Positions 46,208 through 56,467 of a stretch of 64,000 nt of DNA are shown here, one piece after another (the first letter of the stretch is position 1; each line of letters opens with the position of its first letter). The notes beneath the pieces were generated by a model. It was not told the origin of the DNA, ran no database searches, and saw only the letters and a program-made list of their open reading frames with translations. The stretch covers positions 1,106,001 to 1,170,000 of the forward strand of contig JAFREQ010000047.1 of the NCBI GenBank assembly GCA_025331565.1, written 5' to 3'. The translations under genes and the position numbers were made by a program. The stretch comes from Holacanthus passer. Lineage: Eukaryota; Chordata; Actinopteri; Pomacanthidae.

Positions 46208-47182
46208 CCTCCAGGACGTGATGTGTCAGGACATAGCGAACATGAATTATACGTGAAATTAGCTAGAAGGCTGAATAATTTACATATTTATTTATAAATA
46301 CAGGGAAATGAGAAGTTTGTGCGGCTTCCAAGCGTATTTTCAAGCAGCTCCAAACAACCAGCAGACGCTTTTTCCGCACAGCCCTGAGCTTCCGGTGTAA
46401 ACAACCTGTTGTAACGATAATTTAGGTCCCAGTGAAACACAACCGTCCGCTAATCAGTTCCCACTTCAGAGGTTTGCTACAACATGTTTACAAAACACAG
46501 ATGAGGAAACTATCTACAGGTGTTTTTCTATGCTGTGATATCCTCGGTTTAAAATATTCACTCAAATTTGTCTCAGAAAATAATTTATGTCATAACAGCA
46601 TTTAAAAGAGGAGACATGTTCAGCTGAAACTGGATTAAGATGTAATTATTTATACTCATAGTTTTGACTTGTAACCAGTCATTAAGGCATTTTACTCTTT
46701 TGGACAACATAATTTCATGTGCTGAATTATAATACTTTTGTAGGAGTGTTTTTATTATACACTATGTTCCATGTGTGCGTGTGTGTGTGTGTGTGTTGTG
46801 AGCGTGCCAATTAACTCTTGGTTTATTCATGTTCCCGTGCGCGGGCAGAGGCTCAGAAGCTAGCCGATAGCTAGCTAGCAACCGATAACAAAATGCATAT
46901 GTTTTCGCTAGCCGAGAGGACACCGTAGGAGCCGAATATATGTATACGTGAACCGACAGCGTTTATGGGGTGATTTGGGAAATTGCGGGAGTATTTTTGC
47001 CCATTTTAATAACCCGCAAATCCAAAAAATTTCGGCCCCTGGAGCCACAGCGCCCGAACAACAGAGCATAGCACCGTTTGCGGATGTGAAGAAGGGACCT
47101 AGCGTTATTTGGGGGAGTAGCTAACCTACTACAGACTGGCATTTTATCGGGAGTACTCCGTAGGCTTGAATGGACACTCCAG
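46208..47182. promoter_or_regulatory. Divergent usb1/znf319 promoter and znf319 first non-coding exon
   Basis: Less than 1 kb separates the usb1 ATG from the end of the first znf319 exon, whose donor is CAGGTATG at 47180-47187. The right part is CpG-rich and holds CCGATAGCTAGCTAGCAACC (about 46864-46883) and CGCTAGCCG (about 46906). A GT run lies near 46773-46800. The start site is not visible. Confidence 0.6.
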
Positions 47183-48171
47183 GTATGTAAACGCGGAATT
47201 TCTAATCACTGTTCACATGCACCACTCACTAACAAACGTGTCGCTGCAGCGGTTGCTATTATTTTCCAGTGGTTAGCCTGCTAACATTAGCTCTTTCCTG
47301 CGCCTCTGGCTGCGTTAGTAAGCGGCTAGGCTAGGCTAACTAGCTAAGCGATCCTGATTACAGTGATCTTTGCCTGGAGACGAAAAACGTTATGATGCGC
47401 AGACGCTGCCTTCCACTTTTTTAACCGCGAATCGTTGAGCATTTGGATTTCTGCACAGACAGGGGTGGGACTACATTACCAGTATAATCAAGATTTAAAT
47501 ATGTGATCCAGCGTTAACTGTGTGTGTTCAAGTCTGTATGTTAATGAATGAGTGATGTAGCATATTCTCAAGTTGTTTATGATTACATTTCATTGCACTG
47601 GGGTGCTTGTAGCAATGTTAACATGTAGTACAAACCATTGTAAGAATAGATAGATTCTTCGTGTCCTTCTACATGATGACTCTGTCTTTTGGATCTTAAA
47701 TATGACTGATGTAAACAGTCACTGATCACTTCATCTGTTGTCACTGATGTTTTCTGATTTGCTCAATGAGCAGGTATGAGAAACCTGCTCTGATATTTTG
47801 TTCGAGATGCTGACTGCATAGTCTGGCACCCAGCTCTTGTAAACATTGCAATGTGTCCTACAATATTGCTAATCCACAATTTTGTTGTCTTTTTGCTGTT
47901 TACGCAGACTAATCATAACAAGCTGCTAAAGTTGGTGGAGCAAGATGGCAAAAGCAAACTTGCAATTTATACATTTTTGCTTTATGCAAAAGCATTTAGC
48001 TACACAAATATTATATTTTGGCCAGGGTGTACTGTCTGTTGGATCAGTGGATGTTGGAGATGCAGCATCATGCTGGAGTTCATAACTTAAACCCAAAGGC
48101 AATGCTGTAATTGAGTTATCTCTTTCTGCCCATTGATATTTTGACTCACCTTGATTCTCTTTTTCATACAG
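47183..48171 (+). other. znf319 5' intron
   Basis: Non-coding sequence between the proposed first exon and the proposed second exon. It starts with a further CpG-rich block with ACATTAGCTC and GGCTAGGCTAACTAGCTAAG (about 47330-47349), then AT-rich DNA. No coding signal was seen. Confidence 0.55.
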
Positions 48172-48327
48172 ATACCACTTGAAGGCCAAGTGAAAGTAGG
48201 AGATTTTCATCCAGCTCTCCACACAGCTGTTCTCCTCTGCGCGACCCTGATCCTGTCATTATATCCTCTCTCACAGCCCTTCAACAAGTACCCTTACTAG
48301 TTCCTTAGTGCCACTTACTGAAATGGA
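48172..48327 (+). other. Proposed second znf319 exon with an upstream in-frame ATG
   Basis: Acceptor TTCATACAG precedes 48172 and donor GAGTAAGT follows 48327. ATG 48323-48325 (GAAATGG context) would continue in frame across the splice into 48415, adding 17 residues (MDWATPAAKLNPYTRAR) before the ATG at 48461. An in-frame TGA at 48248-48250 closes the frame upstream. Exon status is inferred from splice sites only. Confidence 0.55.
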
Positions 48328-48460
48328 GTAAGTTTCATGTCCTATTTTCTTAACACACTCTAAGCCCTTTAGCCCATGATTTATATATGTACCTCTCTCC
48401 CTTTCTTACTGCAGTTGGGCCACACCAGCTGCCAAACTGAATCCCTACACCCGAGCCCGC

Positions 48461-50296
48461 ATGACAGAGGCCTGGCAGCAGCATGCAGTCGCTCCACCTC
48501 AAGTCGTCCACACCATTCCTCCAGGAGCTGAGAACACGTTGGGCTGTGCTGTGTATGGCATTGTACTGCAGCCAGATGCTACATCTTTACAGCAGCAGCA
48601 GCAGCAGCAGAACCAGCATGGACAGCACAGCCAACACAGCCAACAACACAGTGGGAATCAGCAGCATGGAGGTGGGCAGCACAGTCAGCAGCAGCAACAG
48701 CAGCATCCTGCCCAGGCCCAGCAGACCACCCTGCAGGTAGGGACAGAGGGAGGACACAAGTGTGGGGCCTGTGGACATGATATCTCCCACTTGGCCAATC
48801 CACATGAGCATCAGTGCATGGTGAGTCAGGATAGGTCATTCCAGTGCACCCAGTGCATGAAGATTTTTCACCAGGCGACAGACTTGCTAGAACACCAATG
48901 TGTTCAGGTGGAGCAGAAGCCGTTTGTGTGTGGAGTGTGTAAGATGGGCTTCTCCCTACTCACCTCTTTAGCCCAGCACCACACATCCCATAACAGCACC
49001 AACCCAATGAAGTGTTCAATATGTGAGAAGACCTACCGTCCCGGTTCTTCTGGTAACGTCACACCCAACTCAAATAATCCCCAGCAGCCCAACAGTGATG
49101 GAGCATCAGCCAGCAGCAGCTCATCCATTCTGCCATTTCCCTCAGCCCGAGACCGGCCATACAAATGTTCTGTCTGCCAGAAGGGCTTCAAACACCTGTC
49201 AGAACTCACACGGCATGAGAGGGTGCACACAGGAGAGAAGCCCTTCAAATGTGACACGTGTGACAAGGCCTTCAGCCAGTCGTCACACCTACAGCACCAC
49301 CAGCGAACACACAGCAGTGAGCGCCCATTTAAGTGTGCTGTTTGCGAAAAGAGCTTCAAGCACCGCTCCCACCTCGTCCGCCACATGTATGTGCATTCTG
49401 GCGAGCACTTGTTTAAATGCAACTTATGTGAGCTGCACTTTAAAGAGTCGTCAGAACTCCTTCACCACCCTTGCCACCCGCAGGGTTCTCGGCCGTTCCG
49501 CTGTGCCACATGTGGTAAGGGTTTCAAGCGGCCGTCTGACCTTCGCCAACACGAGCGCACACACTCAGAGGAGCGTCCCTTCCACTGTGATGAATGTCAG
49601 ATGAGCTTCAAGCAGCAATATGCACTGGTGCGCCACAGACGCACACACAAAGACCCTACTGACTGGCCATTCAAATGCAATTTGTGCGACAAGGGCTTCA
49701 TGCAGCCCTCTCACCTCCTCTACCACCAGCACGTCCATGGCATGGACAACCTGTTCAAGTGCGCCTCATGCCAGAAGGAGTTCAGCCAGTCAGGCGAGCT
49801 GCTCAGACACAAGTGTGGCGAGACGTCCAACACTTCACCTGACAAGCCGTACAAGTGTGACGTTTGTGGCAAGGGCTATAAGAAGAGTTCCACGTTACAG
49901 CGTCATCAAAACTCTCACTGCCAAGAGAAGCCCCTCAAGTGTTCACTATGTGACCGCCGCTTCCTGTCCTCTTCAGAATTTGTCCAGCACCGCTGCGACC
50001 CGTCACGGGAAAAGCCGCTGAAGTGCCCTGACTGTGAGAAACGTTTCAAATACTCGTCAGACCTGAACCGACACCGGCGCGTGCACACGGGAGAGAAACC
50101 GTACAAATGCGGCCACTGCAACAAGGGCTTCAAACAGCGTGAGCACCTGACCAAACACCAGAGCACGCACTCCAGAGAGGGCCAGTTCAAGTGTGTTTGG
50201 TGCGGTGAGCGTTTCAGTGACTTGGGCTCTTTGCAGGATCACACGGTGCAGCACACAGCTGATGGTGGGGGTTACCCCGTGCCCCAGTGCATATAA
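48461..50296 (+). CDS. znf319: Zinc finger protein 319 (single large coding exon)
   Basis: This is a nuclear multi-C2H2 protein, presumably DNA-binding; its targets are not known to me. From ATG 48461 it is 611 aa (human about 582). Residues 26-39 (TLGCAVYGIVLQPD) are the ZNF319 signature. A Gln/His-rich tract covers about 44-88. About 16-17 zinc fingers follow between residues 100 and 600. Several are of C2HC form (QC or RC in place of the last His), such as FQCTQCMKIF with HQC and LKCSLCDRRF with HRC. TGEKP-type linkers appear at 257-261 and 543-547. The C-terminal finger is FKCVWCGERF. The exon opens at an acceptor before 48415. A better-context start may lie in an upstream exon (see 48172-48327). 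The gene is divergent from usb1. Confidence 0.96.
   Translation: MTEAWQQHAVAPPQVVHTIPPGAENTLGCAVYGIVLQPDATSLQQQQQQQNQHGQHSQHSQQHSGNQQHGGGQHSQQQQQQHPAQAQQTTLQVGTEGGHKCGACGHDISHLANPHEHQCMVSQDRSFQCTQCMKIFHQATDLLEHQCVQVEQKPFVCGVCKMGFSLLTSLAQHHTSHNSTNPMKCSICEKTYRPGSSGNVTPNSNNPQQPNSDGASASSSSSILPFPSARDRPYKCSVCQKGFKHLSELTRHERVHTGEKPFKCDTCDKAFSQSSHLQHHQRTHSSERPFKCAVCEKSFKHRSHLVRHMYVHSGEHLFKCNLCELHFKESSELLHHPCHPQGSRPFRCATCGKGFKRPSDLRQHERTHSEERPFHCDECQMSFKQQYALVRHRRTHKDPTDWPFKCNLCDKGFMQPSHLLYHQHVHGMDNLFKCASCQKEFSQSGELLRHKCGETSNTSPDKPYKCDVCGKGYKKSSTLQRHQNSHCQEKPLKCSLCDRRFLSSSEFVQHRCDPSREKPLKCPDCEKRFKYSSDLNRHRRVHTGEKPYKCGHCNKGFKQREHLTKHQSTHSREGQFKCVWCGERFSDLGSLQDHTVQHTADGGGYPVPQCI
48590..48725 (+). repeat. 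CAG/CAN-rich tract encoding Gln/His in znf319
   Basis: Runs of CAGCAGCAG and CAACACAGC-type codons encode Q7 and Q6 stretches separated by QH/HS/GG residues. It is in frame and likely length-variable. From memory, human ZNF319 has a different, Pro/Gln-rich segment here. Confidence 0.85.
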
Positions 50297-53200
50297 ATCC
50301 TTGGAGACTTTTTCCCCTGAACAGTCCCCTAAACTCCTGTCTGCTTGTCTATCCCTTGTAGGCTATTTCTTCAGCCTATCACCACATTTGCAGGACAGTC
50401 CAGGCTATTATTAATGCATTCATTCCCACCAGTGATACATCAGGTGTTTGTTGCTTTACTAACCTGCCCAAAGCCCATCAGTACTCTGACCCTGTCATTC
50501 CATGAAATCCTGAGGAGACCTTTTTCTCTCCCTACAGTTTCTGTTTTGTTCCACCTTTTGTTCTTCTTATACCTGCCCTCTCCCATTTTTCTCAGCCCCA
50601 CGCTTCGACAGTTGATAGCAGTGAAGAGGCCAAAACCACTTAACTGCTAAGTTATGCTGACAGAAACAGGTGCCATAATACAGGTTTATCTAGCAAATAC
50701 TTCCCTCCTAATTTCCTCCCCTCAGAAAAGAAAAATAATTGAAGTTTCCCTTCATTGTCTTATAGGAGACAGTCATTGTTTGGGTTTGTTTGTGTTTTTT
50801 AACTGGTTTTGCAATAAGTACAGTGTAAGGTGTACTGAGTGATTCAACAGAGGCAAGTCTTCACCTAAACTGACAGGGCAAGAAACTGTCTTGACTGCTA
50901 GAGTGTCCTCTAGAGGGGGTTATACCCTTATTTGTTCTCTCTCTCTTTCTCTCACTCTCGATCTCGATCTCCCTTCCTTCTCTTTCTCCTATGACGGCTC
51001 TTCTCTGCTCTTCAGTTTCTACCTCCCTTATTCTTCCCCCCGTCTCTGCTTTCTCCTGTGTCCACCTCTTCCTCTCTCAGCCTGTCACTGTTTAGTATCA
51101 GAAAGACTGGAAAGTTGGACTAACATGCACACTCTGATTCATTTGTCTTTGGTCAGGTGAAGGACAACTTCAAACAACTCCCTGCTTCCACATCCATCTG
51201 GGTTTTAGCATTTTTACACTTATTATTTATGTAAGTAGCCAGTAAGCTCCTAAATGTATGTGAAGGGAAACGTTATGGGGAGAGTTTTGGCATTTAAAGT
51301 CCTATAGTTAAATAATTCTGATGATAAAATGTCTGTGAGTGTGTGTGGGCCATTGTTTTTATGGCTACACCTGTTTGTACCAAAACACGAGTAAGAAGCA
51401 GCACCCAATCCAAAGGTGTGTAGACTAACCAACAAGCTGAAGTTAACCAATAAAACCCCTGATTATCGATACCAATCTCACCCTTAAGTATAGACATATA
51501 TAGAAATATATATTTCACACTAATATTCTTGTCATATTCCTGCAGAGGTCAGTGCTGTTAGACTCACGTATGTTTCCTGAAAATGTCCACGTCTGAACAT
51601 TACACTTCCTCTCTCAGCCTGTACATACTCTGGATGTGTGAGTGTACTTCACCAGATGAGTTGGAAATGTCAGAACCTGTCTTTCTTAAAAACAATATGT
51701 AAGAACTGTTTTTGTATTCTTGCTACTTTTTACCATGTGAAATGTTTTGACAAATGCTCTTTTGTTGTTTTTGTAGTGATTGTATGGATATGTCGCAGGG
51801 ACTCTCAAAGAGCACTGTGTGTGTGTGTACTTGTACTTGCTACATAATGAGGACCGGAACTAGTTTTTAACCAACACAGTGAGGACATTTTGGAAAATGG
51901 GGACATTTTGGCCGGTCCTCACATGTTCAAAGGGCTGTTTGAAGGTCAGACTTGGTTTTAAGGGTTAGGTTAGAATTAGGTTTAGGGTAAAGGTAAGGGG
52001 TTAGGGAATGCATTATGTCCATGACAGTCCTCACAGTATAGAAGTACAAGTATGTGTGAGTGTGTGAATGTAAACAGTATTCTGTCAAACAGGGAAATTC
52101 AGACTGTAGAGAATTGTATTAGAAATGTTTCAACAGACCTGCGCCTTTTCTTTTTAATTTACTAACCTTACTGGTCTGTCTGAGCTATTTTTGCAGGATG
52201 AACCTGCACTTTGTGTTAAATATTTTACCATGTTTTGAAAGAAATATTAATACTGTTGATCCTGTTACTTGTTGCGTTGTGTCTGTCAGAGTGAGTTTAT
52301 ACCAGAGTGAATGACACCTTCCTCTTTGAATGCTATGAGATTCTAGTCGAGCTTAAGAAACCTGAAACACAAGTTGGTTTACATGTCAGCTGTAATCACC
52401 ATTGTTCATTTTTCTCTTCAGCTGGGGAGCTCTCTCCCCTCCCCCCTATTTCACTGTTGGTTCATGGTTTGAGTGCAGTATTGAATACAAACAGAGGAGG
52501 CCAAGGTGATGGAAGTAACTTTTAAAAAAATATATATAATTCTGGCTTGTGATTCTTTTCTTTTTGTTTGAGCCTTAAAAATGAGGCCAAGGTGCCTCTT
52601 GGTTTCTTCCTCCTCCTCTGCTTTCTGTCTCTGTCCTTCATCATCATACAAGGTCAGATGGTTGGTTCCATCCACCATCATTTATTTTCAGAATCTGGCA
52701 TTATAAGACTTTGAGAACAACTTGGACTTAAAGTAAAGAAGTACTGTATGTTTTTTTATGGTTTCACTTTTGTTTATATTATTTTTTTATGAATGTTCTT
52801 TAAATTGATATGGATATCTATATTCCTCGAGGGAGAGACCAGGGCCTTGGGGTAGGTTTGGGATAAAGCTGGCTGCATTTTTTTAACACAGCTTTCACAA
52901 GGTAGAATTGTTTCTAAGGCCAAATCACACAAGAAACAATCTCTATATAAAGAATTCTGCAGGGTGGTGATGTAACAGTTGAATAGCTACAACGAAAACA
53001 CATCAGGAACCAATGAGGGTGGGTTCATATTTACCAAGAACTACAAGTGCTCAAGGACTTTTGACTTATTAATTGGTGCTGACACATCATCAGATGTGCA
53101 TAATAAATAATAGTCTAATATATAGTCCTCACATACTGTGTAGTCTTGACAGTGGACTCAACATGTGTAATAATAATGATACAAGTTTATGTTCAAAGCT

Positions 53201-53830
53201 TAAGAATAATTCCAGCTCAGCAGCACCGGTTTAGTAGTTCATATTAGAGAGGGCGTCTGTCTCATCATGCATTTGCCCTGTGTGTTATACTGTACTGTTC
53301 AGGTGGGTGAAACCTTAACAGACCAATTTCAGAGTCCACTGAGAAATACTGCAGTGAAAGGGAGAGCTGCACATCTTGGATCAATTCTGGGTTGAAAAAA
53401 AAGCCTTCCAATATTTAACAAGCAGTCAGGGAAAGGAGTGGAAAATCTCCTGTAAAAGCACAAATTAAATAAACCCACCCTTCTGCATTTTAACTGATGG
53501 TTTGGAGAAAACTCAGTTTAGGCACCAGTTCATCCGCCCACCATCCTCTTTCCTTTTCAGTTCCAACAATTGGCCCCGTCAGACCCTGGTGTCTCTTGTT
53601 CTCTGCATGCTTGCTGTGTTAGTTCCTGTGTTCTGTCCCTGGGAACCTGTGCTCCCCCACCTCCTCACGGCACCGTTCCCGCCTATAGCTTTTTCAAATT
53701 GTACTGTAGTTTATGTGAATGATGGAAAAAATTTTGTGGCGCCGTACAGTACATGTACATTCATGCTAAGATTATCTGTATGTATGTAGCATTCAATTAC
53801 ACACAGCACTAACAAATAAAACTTTTTTTC
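50297..53830 (+). other. znf319 3' UTR and following intergenic DNA
   Basis: No gene was found here. AATAAA hexamers lie at 51449-51454 and 53815-53820, so the 3' UTR could be 1.2 or 3.5 kb long. A pyrimidine-rich CT tract lies at about 50936-51080. The dispersed repeat at 51840-52075 is listed separately. Confidence 0.5.
51840..52075. repeat. Dispersed GGACATTTTGG / TTAGGG-rich repeat
   Basis: The segment reads GAGGACATTTTGGAAAATGG and GGCCGGTCCTCACATGTTC, then a stretch of GGTTAGG/TTAGGGT words, then GGGAATGCATTATGTCCATG and CAGTCCTCACAGTATAGAAG. It is flanked by GTGTGTGTGTAC and GTGTGAGTGTG. I recall very similar repeats in many fish genomes. It is telomere-like only by composition. Confidence 0.65.
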
Positions 53831-54164
53831 ATTTATAAATTTACACAAGTCAAGTGATTATTGAAGCAGGACCGCATCAACCGCTATACATAATTCTTAT
53901 GATTTTGGTAAGTTCTTGGCTTTTAAAAAAAAAGTATTATTTCAAAGGTTAATTTTTCATCAGTGTTTGTAATGCCATGGACAAAATGATTAAATAAGTT
54001 TAGAAAAATTGCAACCTCAAAATGTCTCTGATTAGATATGACGTGTCCTTGAACAAGACAGATTCACACCATCAGTAGGTGACCTTGACCTCTGATGCTG
54101 TTCTGCTGAGGGTGACAAAATAAAAGAATTGACCTCTATGGTTGAAGTATTACAGATGAATAAG

Positions 54165-54212
54165 AGATAAGATAAACCTTTATTCGTCCCACAGTGGGGA
54201 AATTTGCAATAC
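54165..54212 (+). repeat. LINE 3'-end-like repeat fragment (copy C)
   Basis: The block holds AAGATAAACCTTTATTCGTC and CCACAGTGGGGAAATTTGC, nearly identical to 45064-45112 and 45788-45836. Confidence 0.7.
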
Positions 54213-54550
54213 ATACTATAACTATAATACTGTAAATATAATACTGAATACATTATTTGCAGTGCTCACATTGTCTTGCTTTCTTTACCAAGCATTGGGG
54301 AAAAAAAGGAGGATGATATGTTTATTAATTATATCACTGGATTATTAATACTGATGCATGCAACATGTAAGCAGCATTTTAATGTTGTGGCTACTCAGAT
54401 GGAGATCACTTTAATTACCTATGATGTTGGGTTAGGGTTACTTTACTATGTAAAGTAATACATCATATTTATGAGATCAAGTATTTTGTATATGAAAATG
54501 TCTATATATGTAATCTGTAAATAGGCCACTAACTAGAGCTGTCAAATAAA

Positions 54551-54690
54551 TATAGGGGAGTAAGATGTACAGTAGTTCCCTCTGAAATGTAGTGGAATTG
54601 AGCTGGAAATACTCCAAGTACAAGTACCTCAAAACTCTTTTTAATGACAGTACTTGAGTAAATCTACTTAGTTACTTTTAACCACTGTAG
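54551..54690. repeat. TACTTAAGTA-family repeat, copy 2
   Basis: The segment holds CTGAAATGTAGTGGAATTGA, ACTCCAAGTACAAGTACCTC, CAGTACTTGAGTAAATCTAC and TTAGTTACTTTTAACCACTG. It is the counterpart of 7212-7580 in inverse orientation. Confidence 0.6.
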
Positions 54691-55430
54691 TTTAGTTCTA
54701 CTACAGGTGTTTCTCTCACACAGCCACGATCTGTTGGCCACTATATGGCCTCTAATGAGCAGCTGAGGGTAAAGGCTTCAGGACGAGACTCATGCTGCTC
54801 CCCAGCATGTTTATAACAGCTGTTTTCATTATTGTTTATTCACTGTATTATTTTTGTGCTCAGGCGATTTAGCACTGCACTTCCATAAAGTTTGAGGACT
54901 TGTAAGAGACGAATTTAATTGGTGGATTTTTTGCTCAATTTCACTCTGTAATGCATTAGATAAATAAATCTAATTTTTTAAAATACAAAACAATTGGACA
55001 ATTGGATTGAACAATTCGGCCACATGCAATTTGTTTGATGGCAGATAGTCAGATATCTGATTTTAAACTAAGCTTTGAGGGCTTGCATATTATGAAAGTT
55101 TATTTAAGTTTGCCTTATTCACAGCTGCTGCTCGGTGCAGTGTTTCTCCAACACGTTACCAGAGTATTACATTTGTCCTGTACTGCTGGTGTATAGGTTT
55201 GTTTTCCAGGTTTGAAACCTTGTAAATATGTTGTAAATTGCAGGCTGTTTCAGAGCCGAGTTTACAACCTAGACTTTTCAGAGATCTCTGCTCTGAAACT
55301 CCCAAACTCACTTTCTAATCAGCTTTTTTTCAGGCCTAAGTTTCAACCTTTAAAAGCTGTTCAGTTCTAAAATAGGACTTGATGGTCATCCCATACAAGT
55401 GTGGATAAAAAAATAATGTTTGACATGCAA
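54691..55430. other. Intergenic DNA before csnk2a2
   Basis: Plain AT-rich sequence. No gene, RNA or clear element was seen. Confidence 0.5.
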
Positions 55431-56467
55431 ACTTCACAACCCTTTTTCACATCCTCGTCACTAGAGGGCGCTGTGTCCCGGTCGCTCCGTCGAACATCAC
55501 GCTCCTCGTCTTCACCCCGGCAGCCAGCTGCTTTCACATCCGGGCGGCTCTCTCGCTCCTCTTCAATCGCAATCCGTTTCCCTTCCCTGCGCTCTCGACC
55601 GGGGAGGTCTGTGGCTGCACAAGAAACTTCCCAATCCCGGGCCCCTCCGTCGGCGTCTGGTACCGGGCCACTGAGGCGCCGCTTCCCCGCACAGCCGGTC
55701 GCACATGACGCGGGCTCCGCCGATGGTGGTGCACGGCGCCGAGCGCTCCCCGTCGGTGCGACATCTCCGCGCTGAAGTAGCATCGCTGGCTAACGTTAGC
55801 TAACAACATCGATCTGCCTCTGCTGCTCCACCCCCCTCTCCCTCCGGCCGACCCCCGCTACCGATCCGTCACATCAACAGCTGATTGATAGCTAACACTG
55901 GACCACCGAGGGCAGCCCCCCCTCCCCGACCGTCCATCGGCTAGCGCAGGAAGCCCACCCGTCTCCTCCCCGTATGCTTCGGTTTTAGGGCCCGCAGAGA
56001 GAGGAGCTCCGGAGTTTAGCCCGTCACATTTAGATCAGCGACCCTCTCTCCTGCTGCTCCTCTGTGGCCTTTTAGGGGTCCGTTTCCTCTCTACCTCAAC
56101 ACCCCGATGCCTCCCCGTCCCCGTGTGTAACCTCAGCCGCACTCTGATCGCCCCCCTCCTCCTCCTCCTCCTCCTCCGAGCCCCGCCGACACCGGCTCTG
56201 CTGCTTCTGACAATCCGACCGAGGAGCGCTGCTCGGCGCGCACTGACTGCGGCGCACCCCGGCGGGCATCTCCGGTTCTCTCCCCTTTCTCTCAGTGTGG
56301 CTGCGGAGGGAAGCTAGCTGGCTGGCCTGTTCCACTTCACACCCACACGCACAGCAGATCCAGTACGACCCCCCACCCCCCTCCTCCTCTCCAGTCTGAC
56401 CGTGATCCCCCACCCCAGCACATCTCCGTGACAGCCGCCCCGCAGCGCCCGAGCCTCGGGTCTCGCC
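55431..56467 (+). promoter_or_regulatory. CpG-island-like promoter and 5' UTR of csnk2a2
   Basis: GC content and CpG density rise sharply here compared with flanking DNA, up to the csnk2a2 ATG. It includes a CTCF-like motif at 55457-55475 and the palindromic word GGCTAACGTTAGCTAAC at 55788-55804. Long open frames on both strands look like by-products of high GC. The transcription start is not visible. Confidence 0.6.
55457..55475 (+). promoter_or_regulatory. CTCF-like motif upstream of csnk2a2
   Basis: The plus strand reads GTCACTAGAGGGCGCTGTG, very close to the remembered CTCF core. Occupancy is not shown by sequence. Confidence 0.5.

Noticed and set aside
49023..50021. Alternative frames within the zinc-finger exon
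   Set aside because: They are shadows of the repetitive zinc-finger coding sequence.
55367..55809. Long frames on both strands at 55367-55809
   Set aside because: They have high GC, no recognisable domain and no splice support. They fit a CpG-island promoter better.
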